Assembly (NCBI GenBank): GCA_023935145.1
Contig: CM043698.1
Coordinates: 85,969,001 to 86,033,000 of the forward strand
Direction of reading: 5' to 3'
DNA: 64,000 bases
Source of the DNA: Bretschneidera sinensis
Lineage: Eukaryota > Streptophyta > Magnoliopsida > Brassicales > Akaniaceae
In this document: piece by piece, positions 50,406 to 62,343 of the stretch
Layout of the letters: the number at the start of each line of letters is the position of its first letter
Numbering within the stretch: position 1 is the stretch's first letter
Program-made: the position numbers and the translations under genes
Notes under the pieces: generated by a model
Database searches by the model: none
Seen by the model: only the letters and a program-made list of their open reading frames with translations
Told to the model about the DNA's origin: nothing

Positions 50406-51714
50406 ACGTATTTCTTTTTCATTAAATTGCTTGGTGTTACCTTCCCTTACCTTTTGTTTTAAGCATGCTTTGTGTTTGCCTTGGATGTAATTCACATATC
50501 AATGATATAAGCTTAATTGAGATAATATATAACATTTAGAAGTAGTTAAATTATGTTTCGGTTTGAGAATAATTTAAGTGTCAATCTTGATTTGGTTAAA
50601 GACTCTAGTTTGTGGTAAAACTGTATGATTAGTCTAAAGCATCTAGAGAAGTTTTATGTGTGATTCCTTTATGAATACTTTTGCGGTCTCGACAAGCTCT
50701 AGAACTTATTTGATAATCACTTAAAGAGAATTCCTAGAATACACATTACTTAGAATATGATATAAGCCATTTTTGGACCGTTTGAGCCTTTCAAACTTAT
50801 CGTTGCTACATTTATCACTAGTCACCTGTTTGATCCTTTTTCTTGAAAAAGAATTTGAGCATTGTTTTTTTTAAAAACCCATTTAATCACCCTTATGAGC
50901 CTAAAAATATTTTATCCTTACTCTTCTTTTAAAAAGAACTTAGTTGTACACATTTGTTGAGAAGCACTTCAGAGGAGTAAGGATGGAAATATGAAAAACT
51001 ATAACCCAAGTATATTAAAGATGATAAGTTGGGGGTTGTGGAAAAGAAAAAGAAAATAAAAAAGGAGGTGAATGGGTATTTTCCAAAAATAGAAAAGAAA
51101 ACAGAAAAAAGTGAAGTATGGCAAAGAAAGAAGAAAAAGAAAAGAAAAGTGGTGAATTATCAAGAGATATGCTCTTATAAAAAATGGTTGAAAGAGTTGG
51201 GTGTTGAAGTAAGGTTATCCAGTGCTTAAAAGTGGTTATGCTTAAAGCTAAGAGATTGAGTTCTTTTACTTGCAAATCCTTCCCATTCTTCTTTAACCTT
51301 TACCTTAGCCTAACATTACAAGCTTATTAAAGACTTATTGATCCAATGTAGTGTGGTTTTTCTACAATAATGGAGAGTGATTTGAAAAGTGAGCTTATGG
51401 AGCTTGTTTTTGTGATTGGTGTCACACAAATTAATTTTTAGAGGCCAAGACTTGTATTCATGAATGTTATGCATAAAATCATCTGGGTGTTCGGATTAAT
51501 GGATTGTGGTAAAGTGGATGATAAGAGTCGATAACGATTTTAAGATTAATGCTTGGATTACTTTTGGACTTAAGTGATATTTAATGATTCTATGTATTGC
51601 GTATATTATGTGCAATTTCTGAGACAAAAATGTGAATTGCTCGTTGTTTAACACTAGCATTGCTTTACCTTGTTTTGATTCCTACCATAGAATTCATTTC
51701 TCATTTTCGCTTAA
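50406..51714 (+). other. Element E 3' non-coding region
   Basis: Conserved with D; no gene. It holds a third G-rich tract, AAGTTGGGGGTTGTGGAAAA (about 51026-51045), nearly identical to the terminal tract. The short frames at 51029-51275 are low complexity. Confidence 0.65.
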
Positions 51715-51750
51715 ATTGCTATGGACTAGCAATAAGCTAGTTGGGGGTTG
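51715..51750 (+). promoter_or_regulatory. Terminal hairpin and polypurine tract of element E
   Basis: ATTGCTA-TGGAC-TAGCAAT (51715-51733) and then TAGTTGGGGGTTG next to the LTR start TGATAAGAG. Confidence 0.85.
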
Positions 51751-53082
51751 TGATAAGAGCCATAAAATGCATCTTAACTATGCTTAATTGTTGGCATTTT
51801 AGGGTTGATCTCGGTCTTAATTGCATTTTTATATGTTAATAACTCTAAAGTGATATTCTTGAATCATTGACTTAATTCGGTGCATTTTCAGGTACCTTGA
51901 GACCAAAAGAGATGGAAAAGATATCATTGCTTAAAGCACAAAGCTTCGATACATATCAGAGTGGAAGCGTGGTTATGAAGAGACAAAATGATGAAAAACA
52001 TTCAAAAACTAAGAGCCAATGCATGCCAAGAGCAAAAAGAGTGGTTTCAGCATTTGAAAACGCTAGAGCAATAGTGTGCGCCGCGGCGTGGCAAGGGCAG
52101 CGCTGGACCCTCCAGCATCACACTACCTTGCACCCTCCTAGCATCGTGGCATGGCTAGGGCAGTGCCGCACCCTCTAGCAAAGCACACTCTCGGACCAAA
52201 GGTGAGCGCTGCAGCACCCAGAAGGGAGAGGTGCGACGCGCACACGGTCTCCTGACCTAATTAGGATCTCTAAGTGAAAATTTTAAGCCCTCAAATACCC
52301 TTAAACCCTTGTACTATAAATAGATCACTTAGGGTTGACGAAAGGATGAAAATCAAGGTCTGGAAAACTCGAAGAAGCATGAGTTCCATGGCGAACTAAT
52401 CTCCAAGCAAGGCGAAGGGATGAATCCCTAGGTGTAGTTGTTCTTTAATTCCTTTATTAGTTTAGTTGTAATTCGGATTTATTGTCAAACATTGTTATGA
52501 CTTATTGTTTAATCTATTTAGAAGATTTCCTTTCAATCCAGTGATTATATTTTTCTCCTTGATATAAGTTTAGTCATGCTTTTCTCATGTCAAGTTTGTT
52601 TGGATATGATTAAGTCCGGTAGACTTAATCTTTAGGGTTGTCCATTACTACAATATTGTCGTTAAAAATATATTGTCGTTTCTTGATAACTCTATAGTTT
52701 AGACCATGTGTGTTTAATCGATAAAGAAAAGTAAGTCATATAAATTACATTAGGGTTTGTATATGAGCTTTAATTGAATATCCACCAATTGCTTGTTTGG
52801 GATGTGAAACTTGCAATCGAGATAAGAACAACTGAATTAAGATTAGAATAAAGCAATGAGTCTAGGGAGGACTTCCGGAACCTTGTTGTTACTCTATTAT
52901 CATTCTCGATTTATTACATATTTTGCTCTCAATTACTTCATTATTAAAACTTCATATCTTCTCACTCGATTTTATCGTTCGTGTTTAGGTTTACATCTTC
53001 TCTTGTAGTTAACTTGTTTCCCTATGGAATCGACACCCCAAAACTGTGCTACAACTACCGCGTTACTCTTTGGGCATAATCA
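51751..53082 (+). repeat. Element E 3' LTR (1332 bp)
   Basis: TGATAAGAG...ATAATCA. GC-rich block at about 52072-52250 (TGCGCCGCGGCGTGG and CAGTGCCGCACCC-type phrases). TATA box TATAAATAG at about 52315. It lacks the Copia-like insert found in the D LTR. Confidence 0.85.
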
Positions 53083-53980
53083 GATGCCTTTGTAATGTGA
53101 AGTTTTTGAGAGAAAATGGAGAGGATTGTGATAGTAGTAGTGAGGGCCGCCTTAATTGAGGCTTCATCTAATGGTCGAGTCACTATATTAAAACACGTTG
53201 GTTGGTCTCCCCCTCCTATAACTCTGATTAAAATCAAAGTTGATGCTCGAGAATGCCATCAGCACATGGTACTCTCATTTCAAACCGAGAATCGTAGGTT
53301 CCTTCAAAGATCTCAGTCGTGCCTTCACCATACATTTTCTTAGCAACAAAGAATCTCGAAAGACTTTAGAAAGTCTCTTCAGCATCATCCAACGCAAAGG
53401 AAAAGCTCCGAGAGTATATCTCAAGGTTCAATACTGCAATTTGGGTCATCCCATATCTGAGTCCGATGATCCAAACTCTGGCATTCAAAAATGGGCTCAG
53501 GTCATGGTCTTTCAGCTCTAAGCTTACCAGGCACCCCCCAAGGATTGAATAAAATCCTCGCTTAGGCCAAAGAGTATATGATTGCTAAAGATGACCAAGT
53601 GTTTCAAAAGGAAAGAGAAAAATTAAGAGAGAAATGGACACCATTGAGCCAAAAGATAATCTACCGAAGAAGCCTACCAAGAGGGTAGCCCGAGGAATCG
53701 TGATGTTTTCCACTTTCCCCCAAAGTTTGTATACCCCAAGGACAATAAGGAATAGTCTAAATGGAACTTTTCCCATATGGATCATGGGCACGATACCGAG
53801 GATATTCTGGCTCCACGATTGGGTACTTAGAAAGAAAAAGGTGGCTCACCCTTAAGAAACTGGAAAACTCATCCCGAACTGGGAAGGACATTATTGCGTC
53901 AAGAGAGGGCATCAAGCCGAAACCTTCAAGCTTGAAGATCTCAGTAGCAACCTCATCCCTCGGACATTGAATGCAGAAAA
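53083..53980 (+). pseudogene. gag: Tat/Ogre-like gag remnant
   Basis: The frame at 53240-53521 has ISTWYSHFKPRIVGSFKDLS, FLSNKESRKTLESLFSIIQR and YLKVQYCNLGH, resembling the gag core (WYSxLKPxSIxSFxxL) of Tat/Ogre-type Ty3 elements. Pieces at 53560-53970 (RAKEYMIAKDDQVFQKER; YRGYSG; RKRWLTLKKLENSSRTGK) continue the gag towards the zinc-knuckle side. Several stops and frame changes. No LTR is seen next to it. Confidence 0.65.
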
Positions 53981-54104
53981 ATTATTAGTGAAGACTTCTT
54001 CTTCTCTAGTTATGTAATTTCGGTTAGCTATCAATTATTATTTCGGCTAGTTATCAACAAAGTCATTATTCGAATTCATATCAAATTATTTTGCTAAGCT
54101 TCTT

Positions 54105-54255
54105 CCCCTCCTCATAAGCATTTTTAATCAAGTTCGAGGAGACAGTTCCAAGATCTTTCTCTTCTCATAAGCTCTTTTAATCATAGCTAAAGAGAGAGTG
54201 TCGAAGTTCCTCATAAGCCCTTTTAATCAAGGCCGAGAAAAGAACGTCGAGTTCC
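54105..54255. repeat. About 50-bp tandem repeat, three units
   Basis: Three units share CCTCATAAGCxxTTTTAATCA followed by AGxxCGAGGA-type sequence, at about 54110, 54166 and 54207. Probably non-coding DNA of a Tat/Ogre-like element. Confidence 0.7.
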
Positions 54256-54356
54256 CACTTTGGACCTATGACTAACAAATTGTAAAAGGATAGAAAAGAA
54301 GGGTCCACATGCTTATACAATTCATTTAGAAGATTAAAGGCACCACTGGAATTTTC

Positions 54357-55020
54357 TTACAGGAAGACATGAAAGCAAAAACAACAAAAACAAAAGGGCA
54401 AGACATCCACTAGTCCCCTATCTTCTTTATCTACATCATCCTCAGCATCAGCTCTCCCCTCTTCCTCAACCATCCTTGTACTGGCCTCATTGTCATCCTT
54501 GACATTTTCACCACCCCCAGCAGTAGTGGTAGCATCTTTGGCTGGAATCTCGATCATCGACAAACCCAAGTCAGGGTAACGCTTGGACATCAAGGCCTTA
54601 ATATCCTTAAAGCCATCAAGCAGCCTTGAGCTCAGTAGCTATAGCCTTCGACTATTGTGCCTCAACCATCCGTGTGTTCAGGGGGAATTTGAACCCTTAG
54701 TAGCTCAGCCTCTTCATCTTTTGCTAAAAGCAAAGATTGTATATCGGTAGAGGAGGCTTGACACTTTTCTATATGCCTACTGGTCTCAATGAAACATTGG
54801 GTCAACACTCCTAAACTATGCTCGTCTGAAGCAAAATAATAGTCAAGTCAAAAATCTTGAAAACATCACAGATAACTAAAGACTTACCTTAGCTTAAAGT
54901 TCCTCCAATTTATGGGATAGGACATCAAGGGCTTTCGCACCTAGCTCGACCCGATCTCAAGGTGGGATACCCCTGGTCAGATACTTTCGAGCGACCTTAG
55001 GAATCTCTATCGCCAAATCT
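54357..55020 (-). pseudogene. Tat/Ogre-type accessory ORF C-terminus with apparent intron, minus strand
   Basis: On the minus strand the frame ending at 54357 has MSKRYPDLGLSMIEI, a signature I associate with the extra ORF of Tat/Ogre-like elements, then an acidic EEEGRADAEDDVDKEDRG tail. Upstream, coiled-coil-like HSLGVLTQCFIETSRHIEKC and SLLLAKDEEAELLRVQ are read at about 54825-54680. Before that a GT-AG pair (54887 to 54826 on the minus strand, 62 nt) joins to ALDVLSHKLEEL at about 54900-54940. Stops occur, so it is not functional. Confidence 0.45.
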
Positions 55021-55039
55021 TTGTTTTTTATGAAACAAT

Positions 55040-55370
55040 TTGGAAGAAACAAATTATGGCCGAAAGGAGATACGAGATGTCACAAATGATCAAGACTGCA
55101 CAAAAGGCTGAGACCCCGCGCAAGGTCGAGACCCTTCACGAGGCCAAAACCACGTGACCCAATCAAGATATGCCACATGATTCTTTTATTTTTTGTATAA
55201 ATAAGGCACTGCGAACTAAATACATTCTTTTCTTTGTATAATGCCAAACTAGAGAATCCTCTAGTTTATTTCTATTCAAATAAATGCTGCAGATTATATC
55301 AACTTCAAATGGAACAAAAAAATCTACGCACCAATGGGACATTCTAAGAGCAAGTTTCAACATCAATCAA
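55040..55370 (+). other. LTR-like or promoter fragment
   Basis: CACGTGACCCAATCAA, then ATGCCACATGAT and TTTTTTGTATAAATAAGGC (about 55150-55212) parallel TGTGACCCAATCAACATACG, GCCACAACG and TTTTTGGTATAAATAATTGGC at 58436-58490. Both look like the TATA region of one LTR family. Confidence 0.5.
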
Positions 55371-56172
55371 AGAACTAACCTTCGCATTAGTTGGAAGATC
55401 ATTAACTGAGGAAATAATTTTAAAGTCCACCAGACATGCTACCCACTTATCCCCCATATACTTATGGAATCACATGTACCTAACCGACATCTCAATCCTC
55501 TTTGAAGACTGGGAGAGGAGCATCAAGGATGTCCTAAGTGAATGGAGGATCCTTGGAGCTGAGCTCGTTGAGGATATCATTGCGTCATCTCTTGGATGCT
55601 TCTCCTATTCTTCTGTCCATCTCTTCAAGCTTATGATCTAAGTCAGTGTAGTTTTTAGCGATGGAGAAATCTCGAGATTTCACCATTGGATTCGAAGTTG
55701 ACCCGTTGGTAGACTGAGAATAATCCCGGTGATCGAGATTACTATACCTCATAAGTTGAGGGCTTTGTTAGGATGGTTGAGAGGGATTAGCATATTCCTT
55801 GAGTTTTGCTACTAGAGTGGCCATGAGCAGAGTAAGCTCTAGAAACTACTTTTATGTGATAGGGGCATTTTGGTTCTGTGTGGTCAAATCATCCTGATTT
55901 GGTGGGACTTGAATGCTCGGATCTGTTAGGACTTCGTTGATAGGTTGGTTTGACAAAGGATGCTATTCTTGTTAAGATTTTCCAATGGACGAACTACTGG
56001 GGTTTTGGTCGGTGTCAGTATGTTCCTAAATTATAGAGAGATTGGAACCAATGCGCTGGCTGGGGCTAGTGGCTCTAGTGGTATTTTCAGTAGTGTTCTT
56101 AGGCGGCTTTGTAACATATGAGTTCTTATTCTTTCGAGATTGTAAGAAGAATTCCCATAAAAGGTGCCAATC
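55371..56172 (-). pseudogene. Tat/Ogre-like gag leader and N-terminus, minus strand
   Basis: Read leftward from the LTR end at 56173, a primer-binding-site-like ATTGGCACCTTTTATGGGAA comes first. It is followed by a Pro/Gln/Asn-rich gag N-terminus with numerous stops, about 55990-55440. The CA core is not reached. It belongs with the LTR at 56173-56682. Confidence 0.5.
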
Positions 56173-56682
56173 TGTTGATGTTGAAAGTTTACAGAGAAAT
56201 TGAACAGTCGAGAAGTAGAACCTGCGCATATGAAAACTAGAAAACCCAAAGAACTCATCGGAGGGCCTGAGAGGTTTTATCTTCGGGGGTCTCTCCGATG
56301 CCTAAGTTAGAATAAAGCTTGAAAGATAAAAGCTTTAAGAGTATAAAGAGTATTTTTCTATATACCTTATGATGGTGAGACCCCTCTTATATAGTATGGG
56401 ATATAGCGTCCTGATGAGATCTTATGTGCTGATAAGATAGAGTTTCTTTAAATTTCAAGTTATCCTGATATGATTAGGGCTTATTTGGAGATAAGACTGA
56501 GCTTATCCCTAGGCTAGAGTGTCATAGTAGGATTAGGGTTCTGGTGTGAAAGTATTGTTATGCTCTTTCCCATGTGTCCTTGTCTGATTAGTCACTTATT
56601 CTTTTAATAAAATTTACCTTTTTGCCCTTGGAAGGTGCCACATATCATTATGTCATTGGATGGGGAAAATTCCCCTACATCA
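56173..56682 (-). mobile_element. Tat/Ogre-like 5' LTR, minus strand (510 bp)
   Basis: On the minus strand TGATGTAGGGGAATTTTCCC opens the LTR and ACATCAACA closes it. A TATA-like ACTATATAAGAGG (complement near 56390) and ACTTAGGCATCGGAGAG are visible. Homologous to the split LTR at 3752-3950 plus 12602-12905. Confidence 0.7.
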
Positions 56683-56780
56683 ATATCTATTATAATAACT
56701 CTAACTACAACAAAATTTTGTTCATTAAAATTTCAGAGTTGGACAAGAGTAAGACAATCACTTTCAATATTGAGTCTCTA
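56683..56780. other. Short AT-rich spacer
   Basis: Nothing recognised. Confidence 0.4.
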
Positions 56781-57480
56781 AATTCTCAGTTCATATGATG
56801 GATACAACCTTTCCAATAGTGCTCGCACCTCAACCAAAAGAGGTTCAGTCATTGACTACCAACAAACTAATCTGGCTATAATAAAAAAGCCATTATTGTT
56901 TCTAAAAATAACTCCATCACTCTTCTGTTGACTCATATTCAATGCTTCATCCACATTAATTTTGAGAGAATCAATTGTTGGAGGCTTCCATTTTAGAGTT
57001 TTATACAACTTTCTTGGTACATGGTGTCTATTCACCTCCCAAAACTCATGAAGAACTTTATTTGAAGCAGAAAAGACCTCCATTTTAGTCTAAGATTTAT
57101 CATTCATCTGGAGAGCATTTTTGTTGTTCTATAAAGCCTAACAAACAGTAAGCACATAAGCAAATCTATTCGAATTAAGCTCATGCAATTTATTTGTAAA
57201 CCATTGCTTGAACTCCCATGCATTGCATAGTCAAAATTAAGTTCCAACCCACTGAGCTGCCAAACCTCCACAACAATTTCACAGATCATCAATGTATGCA
57301 GAGTATCCTCCCCTCTATTGTTGCACATGAACAAGAAGCCTCAATATCTATCCCTCGCTCTTGTAACTTGCATTTAGTTGGTAAAACATTGTGGCAAGCA
57401 TGCCACACAAATTTTTTTATCTTGTTGGAGAGTTGCAATTTCCATATACCATATCAAATTCGATTATGAGAACCTAAACT
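56781..57480 (-). pseudogene. LINE-type RT C-terminal remnant (zf-RVT and RNase H-like), minus strand
   Basis: On the minus strand, WKLQLSNKIKKFVWHACHNV and LPTKCKLQERGIDIEASC (57450-57330) resemble the zinc-binding region after RT in plant non-LTR elements. EDTLHTLMICEIVVEVWQLS follows (about 57310-57250) and WKPPTIDSLKINVDEALN with GVIFRNNNGFF (57000-56880) resembles the RNase H-like domain. Stops and frame changes separate them. Confidence 0.7.
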
Positions 57481-58290
57481 AGTAGATTCCTCACATCTAC
57501 TTTCTTAATATAAATAATAGGCATGTTGATGTAACATTTAATTTATGCATCAATCGAGGTTGGGGTGGATTCGATTGGAACAATACTTCTCTATATGGGT
57601 ATAGTGTTTCCTCAATTAAGAGATTTTTATGATATACTATTAAAAATTCAAGAAAATAAATTTAATCTAGCAGTTAATGAATGAAACAAATAACAATTAT
57701 GCAGTAACAACAAAGTAAGTCTGACACAAGAGGTTTACAGGGTTAAAACCTCAAAGTACTAAGTACAGACTCTTCGAGCTCGTTGTAATGTAGGTTAAGC
57801 CTTCAATGCTACCTTGGCTTAGATCAACTTTAAGACAAAAGGAGAAAGAGGAAGAAGAAGTGAAATTACTACTATGATTACAGCTACAGCTACACCTATT
57901 GGAAATGGAAAATAAAGTAAATGCAGAAAAGATAATGATTGTTGGATGATTGTTTGCGCATCTCTTATAATTGATTATGTTGCTATTATACTACTTCAGG
58001 CTTAGACATTTATGTTGATAATTCCCAAGAGTCTACTATGTTTCAACTTCCTCATGTATTCTTAAATAAATGCATTGAATATGCCAAGTATCAAAATCTT
58101 TAACTCCACTACATAGGTCATATTTAATCGTGGCCACTTTTACCTTAGCTAGTTAAATGCACGACTCTTGGATTGCCTTTGATCCCTTAATAGCTGGATT
58201 GGAAATTATGACTCATCCATCATGCTTAAGGTCGAGGTATTGAAAGTTTCCTTAATCTCACAGCCTCAAGCCCTCGAGTTACCCTACTTG
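57481..58290. other. No gene; possible minus-strand LTR end
   Basis: The stretch 57640-57780 (AGAGGTTTACAGGGTTAAAACCTC contains a short inverted repeat) resembles Copia-type LTR ends, but no partner or primer-binding site is seen. Confidence 0.35.
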
Positions 58291-58429
58291 TCTCGATGTC
58301 ACCCCTCGAACTTTTCCTTTTTAAAAGTTTTGTTTTGCGAGCTTTTTTAGAGTTGATAGTCTTATCTCAATTAATGCTCCATCATGTTTCTTCTTTTTTG
58401 AGCTGTCTTCTCTATTGCATTCTAAGACC

Positions 58430-58719
58430 TTTACATGTGACCCAATCAACATACGCCACAACGTTTTTTATTTTTGGTATAAATAATTGGCCCCTGCACA
58501 CGATTGGTTCAAATATGAGAACCACTTAGCATGATTACACTAGATCTTTTACTACTTTAGAGATTCAAATCGATTCTACTTTTGTACCCAATAGATACCT
58601 TATTCCATCTTTTGATTTTCTTCAAACATTCTCTTTTCAATCCTCAACATTCCCAAATTCCTTCAACACCTTCAATCTCCTATTTCATCTATTTTCCTCT
58701 AAATTACTTCAATCTTTCA
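58430..58719 (+). promoter_or_regulatory. TATA region and leader upstream of a degenerate ORF
   Basis: GGTATAAATAATTGG (58477) lies about 240 bp before the ATG at 58723. The leader is rich in TTC and CAA. It shares upstream sequence with 55150-55212, so it is likely part of an LTR. Confidence 0.45.
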
Positions 58720-58722
58720 ATG

Positions 58723-61700
58723 GCTTCCAAAAGAAAGAGCATTCGTATTGGTGATGTCTCCAATGAACAGTCCCTTCACTGTATCGTTGTACCTTCGCCT
58801 AGGAAGGAAAAGGGAGATGCAGCTATTGAAGCTTTTGAGAAAGAGTCTAATGCTAGGTTTCTTGTTCATGCAAGAGACCTCTTTCACATTTCTCAAAACT
58901 AGGTTCAACTGTATGATGATCAGTTAATCCTATATCTAGGGACTTTCCTGTTAGTGGTTGGTCCACTCCTTCTGAGAGTCTTTCTTCCTCTGTGGGTTTT
59001 GCTATGGTTGGACCTTCTATTTATCCGCATAACCCCGTTGATTGCCCCTCTATTTCATAAAGAGCCCCAGGCTTTGTCATGGAATTCCTAATGCGTTGAA
59101 ACTTTAAACGCCTCCTGGTACCATTTCAATGATAGATAGCCTGCCTGGGTAGAAAGAGTTACTGCTCACTGCACTCAAGAGTTATGAGATGTGTGTATAT
59201 TCGAGGTGGTTCAATCCTCGACACATAATATGTATTTAAACCATCATTTGTTGAGTGCTTTACCACTCATTTGGTCACTGGTATCGAACACTTTCCACTT
59301 TTAAATTGGGCAACTTGCCGTCACGATCGAGGATGTATTTATGCTTTTGAACATCTCACCAATAAGTTTTGTTGGACATCCTTAAATGTCAATGGGTAAG
59401 GTAGAGTTTGTCTTCCTAGAGAAAATTTGTCTGAGTTTCAGTGTTTTCCTTACTGGCCACATGGGTCGTACAGGTGATCATGTTTCTAAAGCAGATTTGA
59501 TTATTTTTCGCTTATATTTTATTTATAATACTTGGTGTGCCTTTCTGCCAAATGAGTCACCGAACAATTTTTTAAAATTGCAAGTGCACTCCCTCATGGC
59601 AAGATAATTGTTGTAGCACAGTTTGTATGATAATTGAAGTAAGAGTTTCAAGATAATTGTTTGTATGAGATATACATGAAGGAGTTTCCTTCTTCTTTGG
59701 ATGGCCTGTTATGGCTCCTTCAGGTTTGAGGTTATACTTATTTTCCAGCTTGCACTCTAATCATTCGAGCCAACACAGACACCAATCAATTCTCTTGTTA
59801 TGCAAAGCTCTTTCGTATGGGAATTTATGACTTTTAGTATCCCTAACCTTCATTCAAGGATTGCCTCGATGGCTTGCTCATTTTTTCCTTCATAGATATC
59901 TAGTTCATGCCTTTCAAGAGCAAGCTATATGGTTCGAGGCTATTCAAAACTGTAGACCCCTCGAATGAAGACAATGGTAACTGAGCACATTCTACTTTGG
60001 CTAGATTTTATCTCTCTAGAGAGTTGGTTACTTTCTTTTTTTGTTACCCAAAAGAGAGGCTTAGAAGCTTAATCCCCCTGCTTATATGGCCAATCAATTT
60101 GGTATGGTCAAACTATTCCTCTGCTACCTTATTATCTTAAGGCTTGGATTAGGAGGGCTACTTATGTTGATCTGGGAGACATTGCCCATTCCAAAAGTAG
60201 GGTTAAACATTCCTTCAAGTGCCCTCATTTTATTCAGAATGCAGCTTACACCACTTTATACTTTCAGTGGTGGGAAGCTTATGTCTCCCTATGTATGTCT
60301 GGATCAATTCAGTTAAGAATGGTTGATCTCTTCAGCCGTTTTATCAATGAACTATGGGAGATGCAATGGGAAAGAGAAGAAAAGCAAAGTCTACAGAAGA
60401 AGATATTGAAACTCTTACTTCAATGAGTGTGTTATCTCTTAACTTATTTAACTTTGATATTTACAAATTTTATGCTAATATATCTATTCATTTTACCTTT
60501 TCGAGACCAAAAAGCCAAACTTCTATCTAGTTTATCTCCAAATCGAAAATTGTCTCTAGCTCTCACTAGTATGAGCCTGAAGAAGGAGATTGACCTCTAA
60601 AACGTCAATGATCACCACACAAAAGGACTTATCCAATAAAAAGAAAGAAGGGGAAGAGAGAGAAAGGCAGAGGAGAAGGGAATATGAAAAGAGGGGGTTT
60701 GTAGAGAAAATGCCAAGAAGGGTGAAAGAATCTAAGAGGATGCTGAGAGAGCAGAGAGAAAAAAGAAGCAAGAGAGTGAAGAAAGAATGAAGAAAGTTGA
60801 AGAGGAAGGGAAATTAAAGGAGGAAAAGGAAGAGAAAAAAAGATATATGGAAGAAAGAAGAAAGCAAGAAGAAAAAAGATAAGCACAAGAGCTCGTGGAA
60901 GAGCTCTCCAGCCATAGAGATGTGATCTTGGTTTTGGTCGAGGTAGGTGGTGATGATTAATTAGTGGAGGTAGCTTCATAGGATGAGGTTATGGAGAAGG
61001 TCCCTAAGGGCCAAGCTTCTCTTAATGTGGTGGTTCAAACCATTAAGGCTGGTGGCATATCATTGATTGTTGAGCCTCCAACACTCGAGGTATGATCATT
61101 GATCCTGACTCTTTTCAATATCAATATAATTGTTTCTTGTTATAACCTTGTGGTTTATTTTTACATAAGCTTCTATAAAGGAAAAAATGGATCCTGAGGA
61201 AGTTGAAGATAGTCTCACTACAAAGCTGTAAGTTATCTCCCATTCTACTGGTGAAAGAACTATGTTTCTCCCATCAACTGCTGAGGAATACTTAAAAGAA
61301 GATAAAGGGGAGAAAGCCTCTCCACTAGAGGTTAACCTTGATGCTGGACCAATTTTCTAGCCTTCCTATGGCTGGTGCACGAATCCAGGATACCTCTCCT
61401 GAGGTGGTAGGACACCTGCTTTAACTTGAGAAGCTAGTGAATTAGGGCTGGGTATCCCTTTGTGGAGATACCAAGGCTTAGGCACAGATACATCAGCTTG
61501 TATCTTGGCTGTTGGGAAGGAAAAATCAACTTCCCTAACATCAACTTCGTGTTATACCCATTTTGTATGAAGATTTTGATAGGTTGCTACTATTAGCTAA
61601 CAAGAGTCAAGCTATCAACAATAATTGCAGCAGCACTATCAGGAGTTCGAGCTTTCGCAGGGTGAGCTCAAACGGGGCCCCAACACATTAAAGCCCGCTT

Positions 61701-61884
61701 GGAAGGCTTATCAAGAAAAAGGAAGGCTCTCGAAAAAGACTATTCTTCCCTGTCAAGTCATCAAGGAGAAGTTAGATCTATCCATTACACCATCATAGAA
61801 ATTCACAATGATATGCCTAACTCAGCGGATTATATCCACTCAAAATGGGCGAGTATAATTGACTTCTTACACCACAAAGTTTAA
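58723..61884 (+). pseudogene. Degenerate accessory ORF of a Tat/Ogre-like element
   Basis: The ATG at 58723 opens MASKRKSIRIGDVSNEQ and an open stretch to 58902. Beyond it, only frame-shifting fragments remain. Among them are a Lys/Glu/Arg-rich coiled coil (KKEGEERERQRRREYEKRG, about 60640-60890) and the end piece MEGLSRKRKALEKDYSSLSS (61699-61884). The order of N-terminus, charged coiled coil and second coiled coil suggests the extra ORF of Tat/Ogre-type elements, but this is a weak identification. CTCGAGGTATGATC (61085) and TTTTTACATAAG (61168) could bound an intron. Confidence 0.4.
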
Positions 61885-62039
61885 TTATTATTATTATTAA
61901 GTTTTTTAATTTTGATTTTATTATGAATTTCTCCCTGTACTTGACTTAATATTTAATATGATAGAAGTTTTTTTCCATTTTTAACTCTATGTAAGGTTTT
62001 AAGTAATTTTCTATTGATAGATTGTTTTTGCTCGTTTCC
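61885..62039. other. AT-rich spacer
   Basis: No feature seen. Confidence 0.4.
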
Positions 62040-62343
62040 ATCAATGGTAATGTGATCGTATGCATTCCCACTTAAAACCTCACTAAAAATAGTCCTCCCA
62101 ATTAGGAGACCATTTGCCTAACACCCAATCTTTTAATCTAAGTGGAAAAATTAATTTCCAAACTCAATCTTCTTCTATAAAGACTTTTATTTTAACCCTT
62201 CGATAATAAGCCTTGGTAACATTTAACTTTTGTTGAATTATATTATCTAATGCTTTGGCTTGGACTTCTTCAAGATCATATAGCTCAGCCAACATAGCAT
62301 CATGATAATCTATATCACTTAGCTCATTTTGCTTGGCCGCCTT
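62040..62343 (-). pseudogene. Tat/Ogre-like integrase C-terminus, minus strand
   Basis: The minus-strand frame from 62343 reads AMLAELYDLEEVQAKALDNI, IIQQKLNVTKAYYRRVKIKV and, past a TGA, VWKLIFPLRLKDWVLGKWSP. This is the characteristic C-terminal integrase region of Tat-type Ty3 elements. It is cut at 62343 by the Copia LTR. Confidence 0.75.

Larger units (their letters stand above)
46668..53082 (+). mobile_element. Element E: 3' half of a second Athila-like copy, fused to D
   Basis: Begins in the RNase H/integrase linker (equivalent to about 41515 in D), then integrase, GC block, 3' ORF, 3' region, polypurine tract and an LTR (51751-53082). It is diverged from D throughout, so it is a different copy, not a recent duplication. 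gag to RNase H and the 5' LTR are missing. Confidence 0.85.

Noticed and set aside
54357..54440. Cys/Phe-rich end (FCFCCFCFHVFL) as a small membrane or metal-binding peptide
   Set aside because: It is the run-off end of a degenerate retroelement ORF, read from a low-complexity sequence.
60556..60979. Minus-strand frames rich in Leu/Ser/Phe
   Set aside because: Antisense of the charged coiled-coil stretch on the plus strand.
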